A model generated the notes under the pieces. That model had not been told where the DNA came from and did not search any database. It saw only the letters and a list, made by a program, of their open reading frames with translations. Both the position numbers and the translations under genes were made by a program. This document shows, one piece after another, positions 1-9,061 of a DNA stretch of 64,000 nucleotides (position 1 is its first letter; each line of letters opens with the position of its first letter). This DNA is from Novosphingobium sp. 32-60-15. GTDB taxonomy: Bacteria > Pseudomonadota > Alphaproteobacteria > Sphingomonadales > Sphingomonadaceae. Location: positions 21,766-85,765 of the forward strand of contig NZ_NCEN01000014.1 in assembly GCF_002280675.1 (NCBI RefSeq), read 5' to 3'.

Positions 1-482
1 TGGCCGCCTTCCTCGCTGCCGGAACGCCGGGAATTTACAACACCACCAAGTTTGCCGTGCGCGGACTTTCGGAATCGCTGCACTATTCCTTGCTGCAATA
101 CGAAATCGGCGTGTCGGTGCTCTGCCCCGGTCTGGTCAAAAGCTACATTTATGCCAGCGACGATATCCGCCCCGATGCATTGAAAGGCGCAATGAAACCG
201 GTTGATAGCGCAGCCGTTGAACGGCTCGCAGGCGTCCACGAATTCGGCATGGAACCGGACGTCATCGGCGCGCGGGTAATTGAAGCGATGAAGGCCAACC
301 GCCTGCACATCTTCTCTCACCCCGACCACAAACAGGAAATGCGCGAGATATTCGACGAGATAATCGCCGAATATCAAGACTATCCGAAAGACCCTGGCTT
401 TGATCAGCGCGTTGCCTTCGAAAAGTTCCGCTACGACAACTTCGCAGCGGCCCGCGCGAAATCCCGCGCTGCCGATTTTTGA
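1..482 (+). CDS. Short-chain dehydrogenase/reductase (SDR), 3' part only
   Basis: This is the C-terminal part of an NAD(P)-dependent SDR oxidoreductase; the gene enters from the left edge and the reading frame is open from base 3. The catalytic Tyr-x-x-x-Lys signature is visible as YNTTK (Tyr codon at 36-38, Lys at 48-50), followed by FAVRGLSESL, the usual helix after the active site. The Rossmann nucleotide-binding N-terminus lies outside the window. The remaining C-terminal part has the length of a classical SDR ending, and the TGA is at 480-482. The substrate cannot be told from this fragment. The GTG at base 57 is internal and is not a start. Confidence 0.85.
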   Translation, partial: AAFLAAGTPGIYNTTKFAVRGLSESLHYSLLQYEIGVSVLCPGLVKSYIYASDDIRPDALKGAMKPVDSAAVERLAGVHEFGMEPDVIGARVIEAMKANRLHIFSHPDHKQEMREIFDEIIAEYQDYPKDPGFDQRVAFEKFRYDNFAAARAKSRAADF

Positions 483-566
483 GGACACGTCGTCCCTCTC
501 AGGCGGGAAGAGGGACGACACCGCACTTATTGAGCAATTGTCCGTTTACATAATTTGCCTATTTTT

Positions 567-655
567 CGTCATCCTGAACTTGTTTCAGGATCCATCCATC
601 GACCCATACTGTTGTGCGCGGGGAGAAATGGATGCTGAAACAAGTTCAGCATGAC
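567..655. repeat. Intergenic hairpin repeat with 'CCTGAA..TTCAGG' arms
   Basis: Two short imperfect palindromes face each other: an arm at 567-599 containing CCTGAACTTGTTTCAGG and an arm at 628-655 containing GCTGAAACAAGTTCAGC. Each folds on itself, and the two arms also pair with each other across a spacer of about 28 bases. I associate this kind of dispersed intergenic element with sphingomonad and other alphaproteobacterial genomes. It fills the roughly 300-base gap (483-783) between the convergent SDR and aminotransferase genes. I saw no second copy in the window. It might work as a bidirectional terminator, but there is no clear T-run. Confidence 0.7.
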
Positions 656-783
656 AGAGTTGGGGCTTACATTGCCGAAGATGGACAACCAAACACTGGA
701 GGCGATTGCAAACGCCGCAATCCCCAAACGAAGAAGGCGGAGCGACTTGGCCCCGCCCTCTTTCAATCACTCACATTCGCCGT

Positions 784-1956
784 TTACCCGGCCACATCAC
801 CCAGCGCAGCAATGAACTGGTCAATGTTGCCATCGGTCAGACCGGCAATGTTGATGCGTCCCGATCCGGCCATGTATACGCCGTGCTTTTCGCGGATCGC
901 CAGAATCTGCTCGCCGTTCAGCGGCAGCATCGAAAACAATCCGTTCTGCACGCCCAGCGGCGCCATGTTCACCGACCCGACCTGCTCTGCCGCCGCCAGA
1001 CGATCGCGCACCCAACGCATGCGGTCGCGCATGTCGTCAAGCTCAGCCAGCCACATCGCGGTCAGTTCTGCATCTTCAAGGATCAAACGCACCGCCGCCG
1101 CACCATGATCTGGCGGCATGGACCACGAAGCACGCGCAATCGTTGCGCCATTGGCCATCGCATTGGCCAGTGCCGTGGCATCCGAAGTGACGGCGTAAAA
1201 CGCACCGACACGGTCACGATAAAGACCGAAGTTCTTGTCGCACGAATAGGCTACCAGCGCTTCCGGCACGACCGAAAGCACCTTGCGCAAGCCATAAGCA
1301 TCATCTTCCATGCCCGCGCCAAGGCCCTGATAGGCAAGATCAAGGATCGGCAGAACATTGCGTTCCACCACCAGCGCGGCAATCTCGTCCCACTGTGCCG
1401 GCGTGTAATCCACACCCGTCGGGTTGTGGCAGCAGCCATGCAGCAGCACTGCATCACCGGCTTCGGCACTGGCCAGCGCGGCCTTCAACGCGCCCAGATC
1501 GGCAAAGCCATCGGCCGTCATGTGGCAAAACGTCTTGAGCTCGACACCCACCGCAGCAATGATCTGCGCATGGTTGGGCCAAGAAGGCGTGCCCATCCAT
1601 AAGCGCTTCACGCCTGAACGCTTGGCGACTTCAACCGCCAGCCGTACCGCGCCGGTGCCGCCGGGTGCCTGCATGCCTTCAACCTTCGACCGGTCAAAGC
1701 CCTTGCCGAACACATAAGGAATCAACGCGTGAACAAAGCCCATATCGCCTTCAGGCCCCAGATAGGCTTTCGAGGCCTGGGTTTCGAGCAGCCTGGCTTC
1801 GGCGGCCTTGATCGCCTTGAACACCGGCGTTGCGCCGTCAGATGTGCGGTAAACGCCCACTCCAAGATCAATCTTGGTCTCACGCGGATCAGCATTATGG
1901 AGCTTGATCAGCGCCAGCAGTGCATCGGCGGGCTGAGAGGCAAGGTTTTCGAGCAT
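784..1956 (-). CDS. Aromatic/aspartate amino acid aminotransferase (class I)
   Basis: A 390-residue PLP-dependent transaminase of the aspartate/tyrosine aminotransferase (TyrB-like) class I fold. It exchanges an amino group between an aromatic or acidic amino acid and 2-oxoglutarate in the cytoplasm. Visible signatures are LGVGVYR near residue 31, HNPTG at 177-181, the cofactor-binding Asp in LDLAYQG (D206), the Schiff-base lysine in SCDKNFGLYRDRVG (K241), and GRINIAG near the C-terminus for the substrate-carboxylate Arg. The frame is open for 17 more codons upstream, but the ATG at 1956 has AAAGGA about 8 bases before it and MLENL is the usual beginning. Length is normal. It converges on the SDR gene. 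Aromatic versus aspartate specificity cannot be settled here. Confidence 0.88.
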   Translation of the reverse strand: MLENLASQPADALLALIKLHNADPRETKIDLGVGVYRTSDGATPVFKAIKAAEARLLETQASKAYLGPEGDMGFVHALIPYVFGKGFDRSKVEGMQAPGGTGAVRLAVEVAKRSGVKRLWMGTPSWPNHAQIIAAVGVELKTFCHMTADGFADLGALKAALASAEAGDAVLLHGCCHNPTGVDYTPAQWDEIAALVVERNVLPILDLAYQGLGAGMEDDAYGLRKVLSVVPEALVAYSCDKNFGLYRDRVGAFYAVTSDATALANAMANGATIARASWSMPPDHGAAAVRLILEDAELTAMWLAELDDMRDRMRWVRDRLAAAEQVGSVNMAPLGVQNGLFSMLPLNGEQILAIREKHGVYMAGSGRINIAGLTDGNIDQFIAALGDVAG

Positions 1957-2067
1957 GGTCCGGCTATCCTTTGCGCAAAGGGCTTCAAACGCGGCGGCTC
2001 CATGCAACCGGAACGCCCGATGGGCAACCCCTACGCCGCAATTATGCGAGACTTAATTGGTCTGCCG

Positions 2068-2847
2068 TTAGAACGGTGACCACCGCTGCTTGCGCGAGAA
2101 CTTCATATATCCGCCGTTGATGCCCAACCGCAAACCAGCGCCGGAACGCACGGGGATGAGAACTTTGTCACCCTTGCGCAGATAGCTGACATGGAAACCG
2201 CCAACCAGATAGGCTTGCCCCTCACCTGCCGGGAACCGCGCATAAAGCTCTTCACTGTCGTACAGATTATAGACAAGCACAAAGGTACTGGCCGCATTGG
2301 CTCCTACATCAAAACCGATTGACGGTCCGGTCCAGTAAACGGGACGCTCGCCTTCAATCTTGTGATGCAAAGTGCCCGAGCCATAACGAAGACCGACCAC
2401 CAAAGCCGCACTCACCTCGCGCCCTTTGATATAGGCGTTAGGCTGCCCCTGCTTTTTCAGCAAATCCTTGATCAAATCAGCAAGGCCGGACGCGCCTTTG
2501 CCAAACACGCCCTCTGCCGCACCAATCAGGTCATCCTCGCGATAGCTGCTCACGGATGCAGGGGCTGCACCGCTTGGCGCGGTGGAAGGGGCAGTGGGCA
2601 GTTCGCCTGCAGAGCTCGCCGTGTTCGGTAGCGTTGCGGGAGACTCAACCGTTGTCGGCAATGGCGCAGCAGGAAGCGCAGGTGTCGTCCCCGCTTCACT
2701 GCCAACCGGCGTTGCCAAAGGTGCCAAATCGCTATCAATTGCCGAATTGGGATCGATCGACTGGACTTGCGCCGAAACGGAAGCAGCACCCAGCGCAAGT
2801 GCGCACACGAGCCCGGCAGCCAGCGTCCTGATCTTCGTTCGAATCAT
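2068..2847 (-). CDS. eipA: DUF1134 (EipA-family) periplasmic envelope protein
   Basis: A 259-residue exported protein of the DUF1134 family, whose Brucella member EipA is needed for cell-envelope integrity. An N-terminal signal peptide (MIRTKIRTLAAGL..VSAQ) is followed by a low-complexity Pro/Ala/Thr/Ser linker to about residue 90, then the conserved domain from YREDDLIGAAEGVFGKGA to the C-terminus, which contains GPSIGFDVGANAASTF and the ending GGYMKFSRKQRWSPF. The start at 2847 has GGAA 6 bases before it; two upstream in-frame starts lack a better site. It is transcribed towards the aminotransferase with about 110 bases between them. The molecular activity of the family is not known to me. 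Confidence 0.88.
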   Translation of the reverse strand: MIRTKIRTLAAGLVCALALGAASVSAQVQSIDPNSAIDSDLAPLATPVGSEAGTTPALPAAPLPTTVESPATLPNTASSAGELPTAPSTAPSGAAPASVSSYREDDLIGAAEGVFGKGASGLADLIKDLLKKQGQPNAYIKGREVSAALVVGLRYGSGTLHHKIEGERPVYWTGPSIGFDVGANAASTFVLVYNLYDSEELYARFPAGEGQAYLVGGFHVSYLRKGDKVLIPVRSGAGLRLGINGGYMKFSRKQRWSPF

Positions 2848-3113
2848 GGTCATTTCCGTAAACCCCGTCCCAATCACGCGCCGCAGGCAAGCACCTGTCG
2901 ATCACACCAGAATCGAAGCGTGGCGTCACGACAATGAACCGGCGATGAGTGGAATCAAAAACACGCCAAAACGCGTCAGATTGCACCCAAAGTCCCTTAA
3001 TCGCCGCCAAAATGCCACCAAAACGCACGGAAAAACTCTCCGGCAATTTTCCCGAACACCCTCTTGCCGCCCTCAATAACCCCCGCTATAGCCCGCGCTC
3101 GCTACTGCAATCC

Positions 3114-3206
3114 GGAGACGTGGGTGAGTGGCTGAAACCAACGGTTTGCTAAACCGTCGTACTGGTAAATCCGGTACCGAGGGTTCGAATCCCTCCGTCT
3201 CCGCCA
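3114..3206 (+). tRNA. tRNA-Ser (anticodon GCT), CCA encoded
   Basis: A complete class II tRNA. The acceptor stem GGAGACG pairs with CGTCTCC, the anticodon stem ACGGT/ACCGT carries the loop TTGCTAA (anticodon GCT, reading AGC/AGU), there is a long variable arm as expected for serine, and the T-arm contains GGTTCGAATCC. Discriminator G and a templated CCA end the gene at 3206. Its 3' half is a typical integrase attachment site, which fits the integrase remnant starting 140 bases downstream. Confidence 0.97.
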
Positions 3207-3345
3207 CCATAACATTCGCCGACGTCCGTCAATGTCCGCTGATAATCTGGTAATAGCCTGATATTGCTAGGCATTATGTCCACCACTGATGGTAAACTTC
3301 CGTCGCCGGGTCCGAGCAATCAGCCTCCCGGTGGTGGGAAGCAAT

Positions 3346-3777
3346 ATGACCCTGAAAAATACCCAGATCCTTTCCGCAGCCCCCGGCGTGCATGTTGGCG
3401 GCAACGGTTTCTACCTCAACGTTACGGCGAATAGCGCCAAAAGCTGGATCTTCCGCTACTAGATAAGTGGCAAGCGTTGCAAAATGGGACTTGGTTCGCT
3501 CGTTGGTCTATCTGCTCCTCAAGCGCGCGCCAAGGTCGCACAGCTCAAGCTACAGGTCGCCAATGGCATTGACCGGCTGGCCGAGCGTGCGACCAAACTG
3601 CTTGAAGTTAAAGCATTGGCGCAGGCACAACAGGCAGACCAAGAGTAGCTTCAACAAACATTCCGTGCGGCAGCGGAGAATCACATTGCCAATCACTTGC
3701 CTAGTTGGAGCAATGACAAGCACATCCAGCAGTGGTCGAACACACTCAAGACCTATGTCTCTCCTTGCCGAGGTTAA
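3346..3777 (+). pseudogene. Decayed P4-type tyrosine-recombinase integrase (N-terminal fragment)
   Basis: Frame 1 from the ATG at 3346 reads as the N-terminal arm-binding (DUF4102) region of a P4-type phage/island integrase. GGNGFYLNVTANSAKSWIFRY corresponds to the family's GLYLxVxxxGxKSWxFRY stretch, MGLGSL and APQARAKV follow, and then the start of the SAM-like core-binding domain (HIANHLPSWSNDKHIQQW, NTLKTYVSP). The frame is broken by TAG at 3460-3462 and TAG at 3646-3648 and ends at TAA 3775-3777. The catalytic R-H-R-Y domain is missing altogether. It lies in the usual position just downstream of a tRNA, so it is most likely what is left of an integrated element. Confidence 0.85.
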
Positions 3778-4161
3778 ACACGATTAGGAGCCACCCCTAT
3801 GCTGATCCCGCGGCCCATTGATCTAAGCGCCAATTCCATTGGTTTCCAAGTTGGAATGGCCTGCCTCGCGCCAATGGGAAAGCTTCTTTCCCATTCTCCC
3901 CTTCGAAGCGGTCGCCCCGCAGCGCCAAACACCTGCCTGGGTTGTATTCTTTGGGACTATAACGAATTTCTTTGCGTGCATCGCCCTTTGCAGTAGCGAG
4001 GAGCTGCATGCCGTCAAGTCGCTTTGTCATGTACATCACTCCCTGCTTGACCCGGGGTCCCGCTTCTTTGCAACGTGGCACAGGAAAGCCCGGGATGCCG
4101 ATAGTGTAATGAACTTCAATTCGCTGACACCAGAGCCACATGACCCAAAAAGGACCGCTGC
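3778..4161. other. Non-coding remnant between integrase fragment and next gene
   Basis: I see no convincing gene here. A minus-strand open frame (about 3797-4141) and a short plus-strand one (3799-3996) have no recognisable motif, no clear ribosome-binding site and no family resemblance. The stretch probably belongs to the same scar as the integrase fragment. No second copy of the tRNA 3' end was found, so the distal attachment site is gone or outside the window. Confidence 0.5.
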
Positions 4162-4824
4162 ATGAGCGACGACGCTGACAAGCTCGCCAATTACAAGAAA
4201 GCCTATGATCGCCGCGTCGGCTTCGGCAGTCGGCCCGCCCTGATCCTGATCGATTTCTGCATGGGCTATTTCGATGAATCCTGCGATCTTTACGCAGGCG
4301 TGGAAGATGCCCTCGCCTCGGCCCTGCGCGTCCGCGCCGCCGCGCGCGCCGCTGGCGTTCCGGTCATCCTCACCAATGTGGTCTATCACCCCAGCGCCAT
4401 CAACGGCGGCCGCTTCTTTGAAAAAGCCGCCCCGCTCAAAAACTTCCTTGAAGGCAGCCCGATGGGCGCGTGGGGTCCGGGCCTTGAACCCTTCGCCGAT
4501 GAACTCGTCGTTTCGAAGCAATACCCCAGCGCCTTCTTCGGCACCTCGCTCGCCTCAACCCTCACCGCAATGGGCGTGGATTCCGTCCTGCTCACCGGTC
4601 TCACCACCTCGGGCTGCGTCCGCGCCAGTTGCGTCGATGCAATGAGCCACGGCTTCCGCAGCGCCGTCATCGCCGATGCCTGCGGCGACCGCCACCCCGC
4701 GCCTCACGAAGCCAACCTGTTCGACATGAACGCCAAATACGCCGACGTGGTAAGCGAAGATGAAGCCGTCGCCTTTTTTGGCGGACTGGGGGGTAATTCG
4801 CTGAACTGCGCGACGCCCCGCTAA
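4162..4824 (+). CDS. Isochorismatase-family cysteine hydrolase (N-carbamoylsarcosine amidase-like)
   Basis: A 220-residue cytoplasmic amidohydrolase of the isochorismatase fold. The catalytic triad is visible as Asp in LILIDF (D31), Lys in VVSKQYPSAFFGT (K119) and the nucleophilic Cys in TTSGCVRAS (C152). The longer N-terminus before the first Asp and the SAFFGT element resemble N-carbamoylsarcosine amidase and maleamate amidohydrolase rather than nicotinamidase, so the likely reaction is hydrolysis of a small amide to acid plus ammonia. The start at 4162 has AAGGA about 8 bases upstream. It stands alone beside the integrase scar; no pathway partner is adjacent. The following 188 bases (4825-5012) show nothing recognisable. 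Confidence 0.85.
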   Translation: MSDDADKLANYKKAYDRRVGFGSRPALILIDFCMGYFDESCDLYAGVEDALASALRVRAAARAAGVPVILTNVVYHPSAINGGRFFEKAAPLKNFLEGSPMGAWGPGLEPFADELVVSKQYPSAFFGTSLASTLTAMGVDSVLLTGLTTSGCVRASCVDAMSHGFRSAVIADACGDRHPAPHEANLFDMNAKYADVVSEDEAVAFFGGLGGNSLNCATPR

Positions 4825-5012
4825 AGGCAATGGCTTTCCCATAAACGGTCCGGTGGGTGTCAAAAAGCTTGAGTTTGAAGGCTAACCGTAGTTAGAGAAT
4901 CCCGCGATATATTGATGTTACAAGCCTAACGCGCGTTCAGGAATATGTGCGGATACGTTCCGCCACCATGACTGAAGCCAACGGTTAAACACTTAAAAAT
5001 TCGCAGATCTTT

Positions 5013-6479
5013 TTAATCCGCCCGTGCACCAGTTCGGCGAGCACGGATCGCTTGGACAATAATCTCACCTTCAAGCCAAATTGGGTGTTTACCAACCTTT
5101 AAGGCTAAAAACCAGGATGCGCCCGTAGTGGCGACGGCCAGTGCGAGGGTGCCAATTGCCGAAAGGCCCGCGAATTGGCCAAAGACGGCTGTAACTCCTG
5201 CAGCAGCTAGGGCCACGAAAGTGGCTGCCAAACTGCTACGAAGCCGATGCACATAGTGCCGAATGGACATCCCGGTAACATGACGGATCGCCAGCATCGA
5301 TATTACCATATTGCCGAAGATCGTGAACGTGAGTGCAGTTGTCGCGATGGGCAAGCCACCTGCGGCAAACAAGGCCAGTAATGTAATTCTGGTCATGACC
5401 ATGCCAGTTCGGATCTTAACCAGAAGGTCGATCATTCCCGCCGCAATCAGAAGACTACTGGTTGGCGAGGTGAGCGGCCAGATTGTGAAGCCGATGCACA
5501 AGATTCGCATCGGCAAAATCGCATCACCCCACTGGTCTCCGAATAACAGTGGAACGATCGTGCCGGCATAAATAGCGATGAAGCCAAAGAACGGGGCAGA
5601 AACTGCTAGCAGAATGCTGCTGCTAGTGATGTAAACCTGCGAGCTGTCCCCACTTTCGCGATTAGTCGAGGCGATGCGTGCAACAATTACCGGATCAACC
5701 GCTCGCGCAATAACCTGGCTATAAATCTGCGTTACAATGCTGGCGCGACTGTACATTGCTGCCGAGCTAAGCCCCGCCAAACGGCCTATCAGGATCTGCG
5801 GGCAAGCATTGTAAATCTGGTCCAGAATATTGAGCGCAAACATCTTTGCGCTAAAATTCGTCAAGCGGCGCATACCCGACAGGCTTGGACGGTATAAGAT
5901 GAATTCACGGCCTAGAAGCGCATGAAATATAACCGACACCACGGCCGCGACCGTGCCCGACAAAGCGAGCGCATAGAAACTGTAATCCAGCAGTATCAAG
6001 GCAATGGCTGCCCCCGACTGAACGATGATCGTTATGGCATTCGCAGCGCTGATTACGGCAAACCGCTCATGCCGTGCGAACATGCTTGATACTGGACTGC
6101 TTAGCGCATTTATCAGGACGGTAAGCGCAAAAATATACAACAGATCTGCCATCTGCGGGACGGCATACCATTCGGCAATTGGCACTGCCAAACCAACTAG
6201 CAGGAACGCTACCGCCGTAGCTGCCATGAGCGAAAGCCCAAATGCAGCGCGACGATCACTGAGATCCAGATCCTTTGAATACAGGACGAACTCACTGCTC
6301 CCAACATTTTGCAGTGTCTGGATAACTGTAGCAAGAGCAAGTGAGACCGCATAAATGCCGAGCTCGTCAGGTTTCAGCAGGCGCGCCACAATAAGTGACG
6401 TGCCGAACATCGTGAGTGCGCTAATCCATTGTCCGGCAAAGGATTTATACAGGCTCCCACGGAGTGATGCTTGCGTCAT
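5013..6479 (-). CDS. Wzx-like polysaccharide flippase (MOP superfamily)
   Basis: A 488-residue inner-membrane protein with about 12-14 hydrophobic segments over its whole length, of the polysaccharide-transport/MOP family that flips lipid-linked oligosaccharide repeat units to the periplasm. The N-terminus (RGSLYKSFAGQWISALTMFGTS) and the motif KPDELGIYAVSLA are typical of this family. It is the last gene of a minus-strand series GT4 - GT4 - pyruvyl transferase - flippase, 50 bases after the pyruvyl transferase, so the four probably build and export one glycan. The ATG at 6479 has AGGA about 12 bases upstream. Confidence 0.88.
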   Translation of the reverse strand: MTQASLRGSLYKSFAGQWISALTMFGTSLIVARLLKPDELGIYAVSLALATVIQTLQNVGSSEFVLYSKDLDLSDRRAAFGLSLMAATAVAFLLVGLAVPIAEWYAVPQMADLLYIFALTVLINALSSPVSSMFARHERFAVISAANAITIIVQSGAAIALILLDYSFYALALSGTVAAVVSVIFHALLGREFILYRPSLSGMRRLTNFSAKMFALNILDQIYNACPQILIGRLAGLSSAAMYSRASIVTQIYSQVIARAVDPVIVARIASTNRESGDSSQVYITSSSILLAVSAPFFGFIAIYAGTIVPLLFGDQWGDAILPMRILCIGFTIWPLTSPTSSLLIAAGMIDLLVKIRTGMVMTRITLLALFAAGGLPIATTALTFTIFGNMVISMLAIRHVTGMSIRHYVHRLRSSLAATFVALAAAGVTAVFGQFAGLSAIGTLALAVATTGASWFLALKVGKHPIWLEGEIIVQAIRARRTGARAD

Positions 6480-6529
6480 CGGCCCACTGATCCTGTTTCA
6501 AATTGATACAAACACTCCTGAGAAAAGCC

Positions 6530-7747
6530 TCAAGCGCTTGTGAAGTTACCTTCGGCCAAAGTCCGCACATTGGGGAGATTACTCTGAATGATCGCACGGA
6601 TTTCGTCGCCATTTTCAAGCAGGGTCAATGTGCGTGCTGCCGCCTGATCGGGTCGGGTGCAGAAAGCTTGCGGATCAATGAGAAGATCGCAGTCTTGCAG
6701 CCCCAGCAGACGATACAAGCCTTCAAATTTTGCCTGATAAACCATTGAAAAAGCTGGCGTACCGGTTCCCATCGCCAGAATGGCAGGGTGCATCCTGCCG
6801 GTAACCAATAAATCAACCGACGCCATCACCGATTTGACGTCGCACGGTGTCGTCGCATTCAGCAGATGGATACTTTCGCGCTGCAGGTCTGATAAACCAG
6901 CCGCCGCACTTTTGGCTAGGACGTAATCTGACCGGTCCGTCCGCGTATCATGCGGTACAAGGACAACAGCCACATCTGCGTCCACTATTTTTGATAAGAA
7001 GGAAGTAGCCGCTGCAGTCAGTCCAGGATTGCTTTTCTCATGTAGATAATTGATATTGAACGCAATAACCCGTTGGCCCTTTGTTCGACGGTGTTTGATC
7101 CAAGCGAAGGTATTTTTCACGACTTCGGGTTCGGAAACTGGTTCCACGAGGAAGGCCAAGTCCGCGACGAGCCGGATTGGACGGTCCAACAACCGCTCCA
7201 TCCGCTCATGAGACAAAGGCTCTCGAGCTGCGATCACGATGTTTTGCGGCAAAGCGCGCAGTTCGTCTACCACTGTGGGGTTGGGCGTTTCGCTGAAACT
7301 TGAACCAAAGATCGTCGCTTCTCCACCACCGGCCAGAATCTCCTTTAAAACGGCCAGGCGCGTCAAAACGGGTTCAGGGTGGTACACTCCGTCAAGGATA
7401 TCTGCGCCAATCAGATAACCGTGCCCGTAACGTGAAAGCCGCGGCAGACCTCGCGCTAAGCTTGTTCGCGATCCACGATCAAGAAATGCTTCCATGTCAA
7501 CCGCCTCATCCGGCTGTTGGTCAATCGGCCACGGTGATGCAGTTAACAAATCTGTGCGAGTCATGCCGTGGCGACGCAGGCCCGCGATTGCAGATGTTAT
7601 CATCGCGGCATCGCCCAAGCTTCCGGGGGAAGCTGGTGGAATAATAAGGGCACTGGCTGGATCGCGCAATTTTGCGTTCATTCCGGCAACAACCCGGCTT
7701 GCTCCCAGCAAGGTGCGGCTTGCCGCCCTTTTCCAATTGCGTTGCAT
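6530..7747 (-). CDS. Polysaccharide pyruvyl transferase family protein
   Basis: A 405-residue protein of the CsaB/WcaK-like pyruvyl-transferase family, which moves a pyruvate ketal from phosphoenolpyruvate onto a sugar of a surface glycan and so adds negative charge. Signs are the N-terminal PASPGSLGDAAMITSAI region (family GxxGDxA pattern), the central VALVPHDTRTDRSDYVLA stretch, and SVDLLVTGRMHPAILAMGTGTPAFSM in the C-terminal half, the family's 'GxRxHxxIxA' type segment. It lies between a GT4 and the flippase in the same direction. The acceptor sugar cannot be predicted. Confidence 0.85.
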   Translation of the reverse strand: MQRNWKRAASRTLLGASRVVAGMNAKLRDPASALIIPPASPGSLGDAAMITSAIAGLRRHGMTRTDLLTASPWPIDQQPDEAVDMEAFLDRGSRTSLARGLPRLSRYGHGYLIGADILDGVYHPEPVLTRLAVLKEILAGGGEATIFGSSFSETPNPTVVDELRALPQNIVIAAREPLSHERMERLLDRPIRLVADLAFLVEPVSEPEVVKNTFAWIKHRRTKGQRVIAFNINYLHEKSNPGLTAAATSFLSKIVDADVAVVLVPHDTRTDRSDYVLAKSAAAGLSDLQRESIHLLNATTPCDVKSVMASVDLLVTGRMHPAILAMGTGTPAFSMVYQAKFEGLYRLLGLQDCDLLIDPQAFCTRPDQAAARTLTLLENGDEIRAIIQSNLPNVRTLAEGNFTSA

Positions 7748-7804
7748 GTCTTCATAACTCCGATTTAAGCATTCAACGCCCAGGCGTTGGTTTTGTATGT
7801 AAAG

Positions 7805-9061
7805 TTACTTTTCTGCGACCATTGCAGTGATCCGCTTTTGCAGGTCTGCGTTTACCTGTTCGATCGAAAACAGTGACTTTGCATGCTGGCAAGCTGCCAG
7901 AGCCAACATCTTGCGCCTTGCTGGATTATTGGCCAGTTCAATAGCCGCAGTCGCGAACGTGGCTGGATCGTTCGCAATCTCGATATGCTTGCCTGCGGCC
8001 ATATCCAAACCTTCGCATCCAAGCGTAGTCGAAATGATTGCGCGTTGCATCGCGGCCGCTTCAATCACTTTGATGCGCGTGCCACTCCCCGAAAATAACG
8101 GCACAATCACGATGTTGGCTGCGGTATAAACTTCGGCAAGATCGGCCACATCGCCCAGCACGCGAATACCATTGACGCCGTCCAATGCGCTTATCGCTCG
8201 GGTTGGTCGATAGCCCGCCAACGTCAGTTCGGCATGATCACCCAAAGATGCGCGAACGACTGGCCAAACCTTTTCGACAAACCAACCGACACCGTGCTCG
8301 TTTGGTGCATAACCGAACGCGCCGACGAACAAAAATTGGGTCTTTGGGCCCAATTGCTCAGGCTCCACTGTTCCGAACCGGACAGCATTTGGGACGATCC
8401 GGGGGCGCACACCAGTGGATTTGAAAAATCTATCGGCGTCCAACGCCGAACACAATAAAGTTGCAGACCAACGTTGTGCGAGACGCCGCTCAGTTGATTT
8501 CAGTGCGAAAAGATCACGACGAAGCAATATGCGCCTCAACCGTGATGGTGTTGGCTCGCTCGGGTTGTTGCAAAACGTAATTGATTCAATGTCGTCAAGG
8601 TCGACAATCGTCGTCGGCGGTCGCGCGACGCTAGTGGGATAGACCGAATCGGCCCAAACCGCACTGGTCAACCGAAAAGCGAAAAGAAGGTCATACGGGC
8701 CGCCTAGTCGCTGCCGATAGTCGCGCGCCAACTGCTTATTTACACGATCATCAAATTCTGGTGCTCGGGTCAGTGCGCGCCACATTCTCAGCGGTCTTGA
8801 GTTCGTAGCATGATGCTTTTGGCGCAGAACTTCAGGGTGAGGAGCTTCGCCTCGTACGATTACTTTGCTTGCGCCGAGCGCTGAAAGCCCAGGAATCCTA
8901 TCGGACCGGGACATGCCAATCCACTTCGGCAGAACCAGGGTTACAGGACCAAGCGTTGCGAGCATCCCAAGATGCTGTGCAGCCCGACGCTCAACCCCCA
9001 CTCCATTCGGATCAGGTAACTCACGACAAACCATGAGTGTACGAATGATTTGTTCCGTCAT
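7805..9061 (-). CDS. GT4 glycosyltransferase
   Basis: A 418-residue GT-B fold glycosyltransferase of the group-1/GT4 type. The N-terminal acceptor domain is followed by a donor domain with TQFLFVGAFGYAPNEHGVGW, RVLGDVADLAEVYTAANI and VIVPLFSGSGTRIKVIEA, the nucleotide-sugar binding part; the last resembles the C-terminal part of 'sugar transferase PEP-CTERM/EpsH1'-like GT4 enzymes. The ATG at 9061 overlaps the stop of the upstream GT4 by four bases (ATGA), which favours it over the TTG at 9097. It presumably adds one sugar to the repeat unit flipped by the 5013-6479 product. A perfect hairpin (7774-7789) sits in the 57-base gap to the pyruvyl transferase. Confidence 0.87.
   Translation of the reverse strand: MTEQIIRTLMVCRELPDPNGVGVERRAAQHLGMLATLGPVTLVLPKWIGMSRSDRIPGLSALGASKVIVRGEAPHPEVLRQKHHATNSRPLRMWRALTRAPEFDDRVNKQLARDYRQRLGGPYDLLFAFRLTSAVWADSVYPTSVARPPTTIVDLDDIESITFCNNPSEPTPSRLRRILLRRDLFALKSTERRLAQRWSATLLCSALDADRFFKSTGVRPRIVPNAVRFGTVEPEQLGPKTQFLFVGAFGYAPNEHGVGWFVEKVWPVVRASLGDHAELTLAGYRPTRAISALDGVNGIRVLGDVADLAEVYTAANIVIVPLFSGSGTRIKVIEAAAMQRAIISTTLGCEGLDMAAGKHIEIANDPATFATAAIELANNPARRKMLALAACQHAKSLFSIEQVNADLQKRITAMVAEK

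Noticed and set aside
706..1602. Long plus-strand open frame opposite the aminotransferase
   Set aside because: It lies antisense to a well-supported gene, is rich in Arg/His/Gln as shadow frames are, and has no motif or start site.
3797..4141. Minus-strand open frame of about 114 codons beside the integrase scar
   Set aside because: No recognisable family, no convincing ribosome-binding site and unusual composition; kept only as unexplained sequence.
7774..7789. Perfect palindrome CAACGCC-CA-GGCGTTG as a terminator
   Set aside because: The T-run follows on the plus strand only, while the genes on both sides run on the minus strand as one series; the two-base loop is too small for a normal terminator hairpin.
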